Shown: in pieces, positions 4,744-5,929 of the stretch
Layout of the letters: every line of letters begins with the position of its first letter
How positions within the stretch are numbered: position 1 is the first letter of the stretch
Source: Candidatus Nitrosopumilus sp.
GTDB lineage: Archaea > Thermoproteota > Nitrososphaeria > Nitrososphaerales > Nitrosopumilaceae
Direction of reading: 5' to 3'
Length of the DNA stretch: 5,929 bases
NCBI GenBank assembly: GCA_029864805.1
Contig: JAOTSS010000085.1
Location: 1-5,929 of the forward strand
Notes under the pieces: model-generated
Told to the model about the DNA's origin: nothing
What the model saw: the letters and a program-made list of their open reading frames with translations, nothing else
Database searches by the model: none
Position numbers and translations under genes: made by a program

Positions 4744-5499
4744 ATGACATGGTATATTGATTCTCACATACATTTGTCAGATCCTGCATATCGTTCTGAT
4801 ATGAAATTTATTTTAAAGGAAATGGAATATTTGAAAATTAAAGCGTGTTGTGTATCTATGGATGTTGAAAATTCTTTCCAAACTCTAAAGTTGGCACAAC
4901 AAAGTAATCTTGTATTGCCTTTTATTGGAATTCATCCAGAATGCGCTAACGATGATCTTGAAAAAATGATTGCGTTGGTAGAAGATAACCATGCACATCT
5001 TTCTGGAATTGGGGAGATTGGATTAGACCCTACTTATGTACGTAATATTGATGATGCTAAAAGACAAAGACAGGTTTTTGAAACATTGTTATCCTATGGG
5101 GAAAAATTTAACAAACCTGTTTCCATTCATTCAAGAAAAAGCCTTGATGATATTTTTGAAATAATGACATCCTATAGCACCAAACATGCATTACTTCATT
5201 GGTTTGATGGTGGTAAAAAACAACTACGCAAAGCAATGGATATGGGATTTTTTGTGTCTTATGGTCCTGTAATGGTTTATGCAAATGATAAACAACTTTT
5301 AGCCTCCATTACAGATGAATCAAAAATTCTTGTTGAAACTGATGGCCCTGTAAAATTTTCGAGATGCTTTGAAATGAAATCTGGGCAAATTACCTTTATC
5401 CCAAGTGTGATCTTCTGCGCCTCAAAAATTCTGGGAAAAACATTTGATGAAATGACTTTTTTATTAGAAAAAAATACAAATTCATTCCTTGGAATATAG
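4744..5499 (+). CDS. TatD-family metal-dependent hydrolase
   Basis: This 251-residue protein is a TIM-barrel metallohydrolase of the TatD family. Members are two-metal enzymes, several shown to be DNases. Numbered from the alternative TTG at 4732, the ligands are His12 and His14 (DSHIHL), Glu95 (GIGEIGLD), His133 (SIHSRK), His156 (LLHWFDG) and Asp204 (VETDGP). All canonical positions are present, so it should be active. Length is normal for the family (about 250-265). No signal or membrane segment is seen, so it is probably cytoplasmic. The ATG at 4744 is preferred because the promoter predicts a start site near 4739; the TTG would add four residues. The stop is followed at once by the S17e promoter. 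The natural substrate (DNA repair or D-amino-acyl product) cannot be read from sequence. Confidence 0.92.
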   Translation: MTWYIDSHIHLSDPAYRSDMKFILKEMEYLKIKACCVSMDVENSFQTLKLAQQSNLVLPFIGIHPECANDDLEKMIALVEDNHAHLSGIGEIGLDPTYVRNIDDAKRQRQVFETLLSYGEKFNKPVSIHSRKSLDDIFEIMTSYSTKHALLHWFDGGKKQLRKAMDMGFFVSYGPVMVYANDKQLLASITDESKILVETDGPVKFSRCFEMKSGQITFIPSVIFCASKILGKTFDEMTFLLEKNTNSFLGI

Positions 5500-5500
5500 G

Positions 5501-5509
5501 TATAAAATA
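5501..5509 (+). promoter_or_regulatory. TATA box of the S17e gene
   Basis: TATAAAATA begins one base after the TatD stop codon and is centred 26 nt before the TTG at 5531. It is the best box A in the window and predicts that the S17e mRNA starts on its own TTG codon. Confidence 0.65.
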
Positions 5510-5530
5510 CCCCCATTCTTAAAATAAATA

Positions 5531-5929
5531 TTGGATAGAATTAAGCGTCTTTCATACGAGGTTTTGGTAGATCATAAATCTAAATTTGGTGAAGATTTTG
5601 CTAATAACAAAAAGGCTCTTGATCAAGTTTCTATTATTCGCTCTAAAGGTTTGAAAAATGAAATAGCTGGATATATTACAAAATTTATTAAAAAAGAGAT
5701 TCGAGAGGAAAAATTCAAACAATCTAGAATTGAATCTTCACGCATTGAAGAACAAACAAATGAAAAAATTTCAATAGAAACACCTGAAACTGTTACAGAA
5801 GCAACACCTGAAACTGTTACAGAAGCAACACCTGAAACTGTTACAGAAGCAACACCTGAAACTGTTACAGAAGCAACACCTGAAACTGTTACAGAAGCAA
5901 CACCTGAAACTGTTACAGAAGCAACACCT
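5531..5929 (+). CDS. rps17e: Ribosomal protein S17e with repeat tail, partial
   Basis: The first 133 codons are in the window and the gene runs off the right edge without a stop. Residues 1-60 match archaeal/eukaryotic S17e of the small ribosomal subunit: RIKRLSYEVL (3-12), KFGEDFANNKKALD (18-31) and the hallmark SKGLKNEIAGYITKFIKK (38-55). Typical archaeal S17e ends soon after this, at about 60-70 residues. Here a charged linker (56-83, rich in Lys, Glu and Arg) leads into a tail from residue 84 made of identical TPETVTEA octapeptides, acidic and probably disordered. The TTG at 5531 is the only standard start after an in-frame TAA (5525-5527) and sits at the predicted transcription start. 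The core is secure. The tail is unusual, and its full length and any function are unknown. Confidence 0.9.
   Translation, partial: MDRIKRLSYEVLVDHKSKFGEDFANNKKALDQVSIIRSKGLKNEIAGYITKFIKKEIREEKFKQSRIESSRIEEQTNEKISIETPETVTEATPETVTEATPETVTEATPETVTEATPETVTEATPETVTEATP
5780..5929 (+). repeat. Perfect 24-bp tandem repeat in S17e
   Basis: Six identical 24-bp units begin at 5780, 5804, 5828, 5852, 5876 and 5900. The first 6 bases of a seventh unit reach the window end. Each unit is in frame and encodes Thr-Pro-Glu-Thr-Val-Thr-Glu-Ala. No base differs between copies, even at third codon positions, which points to recent expansion by slippage or unequal crossing-over rather than long selection on the peptide alone. 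Because the unit is a multiple of three, copy changes keep the frame. Confidence 0.97.

Noticed and set aside
5277..5516. Minus-strand open frame of 79 codons
   Set aside because: It is antisense to the conserved metal-binding end of the TatD gene and would begin inside the S17e promoter region.
5780..5929. Possible CRISPR array
   Set aside because: The 24-bp units are directly adjacent with no spacers, stay in frame and extend a clear S17e coding sequence.

Overview
The window looks like chromosomal DNA from an ammonia-oxidising archaeon (Nitrososphaerota, Nitrosopumilus-like). The evidence is an archaeal histone, the archaeal/eukaryotic ribosomal protein S17e, a plastocyanin-like cupredoxin with the CxxHxxM copper loop typical of this group, two tRNA genes without encoded CCA, AT-rich DNA, and genes that mostly have their own TATA box about 26 nt before the start. 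The taxon is an inference from gene content; no marker was compared with a database.

Layout from left to right. tRNA-Thr(CGT) is at 52-125. It is followed by a possible 25-residue microprotein (minus), then two small two-helix membrane proteins transcribed divergently (62 aa minus, 70 aa plus) around one ATATAT box. A winged-helix regulator (minus, 796-1077) diverges from a 196-199 aa Cys/His-cluster protein (plus). That protein meets a four-cysteine zinc-ribbon protein (minus) tail to tail. Between the zinc-ribbon gene and a large AIPR-type anti-phage protein (minus, 2080-3831) lies a 62-nt imperfect hairpin, which overlaps an open reading fragment with no start codon. A cupredoxin (plus) then ends on the discriminator base of tRNA-Cys(GCA) (minus). 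An archaeal histone (minus) follows, then a TatD-family hydrolase (plus), then S17e (plus), which runs off the window.

The flanks (tRNAs, histone, TatD, S17e) are housekeeping. The part from about 170 to 3840 is more accessory: small membrane proteins, a regulator, small zinc proteins and a putative defence gene. No integrase, transposase or attachment repeat was seen. The genes are nearly all single transcription units rather than one operon, so links between them are positional only.

The most unusual features are a perfect 24-bp tandem repeat that gives S17e an acidic (TPETVTEA)n tail, the hairpin and orphan reading fragment behind the AIPR gene, and frequent TTG or GTG starts placed exactly where a TATA-directed leaderless transcript should begin.
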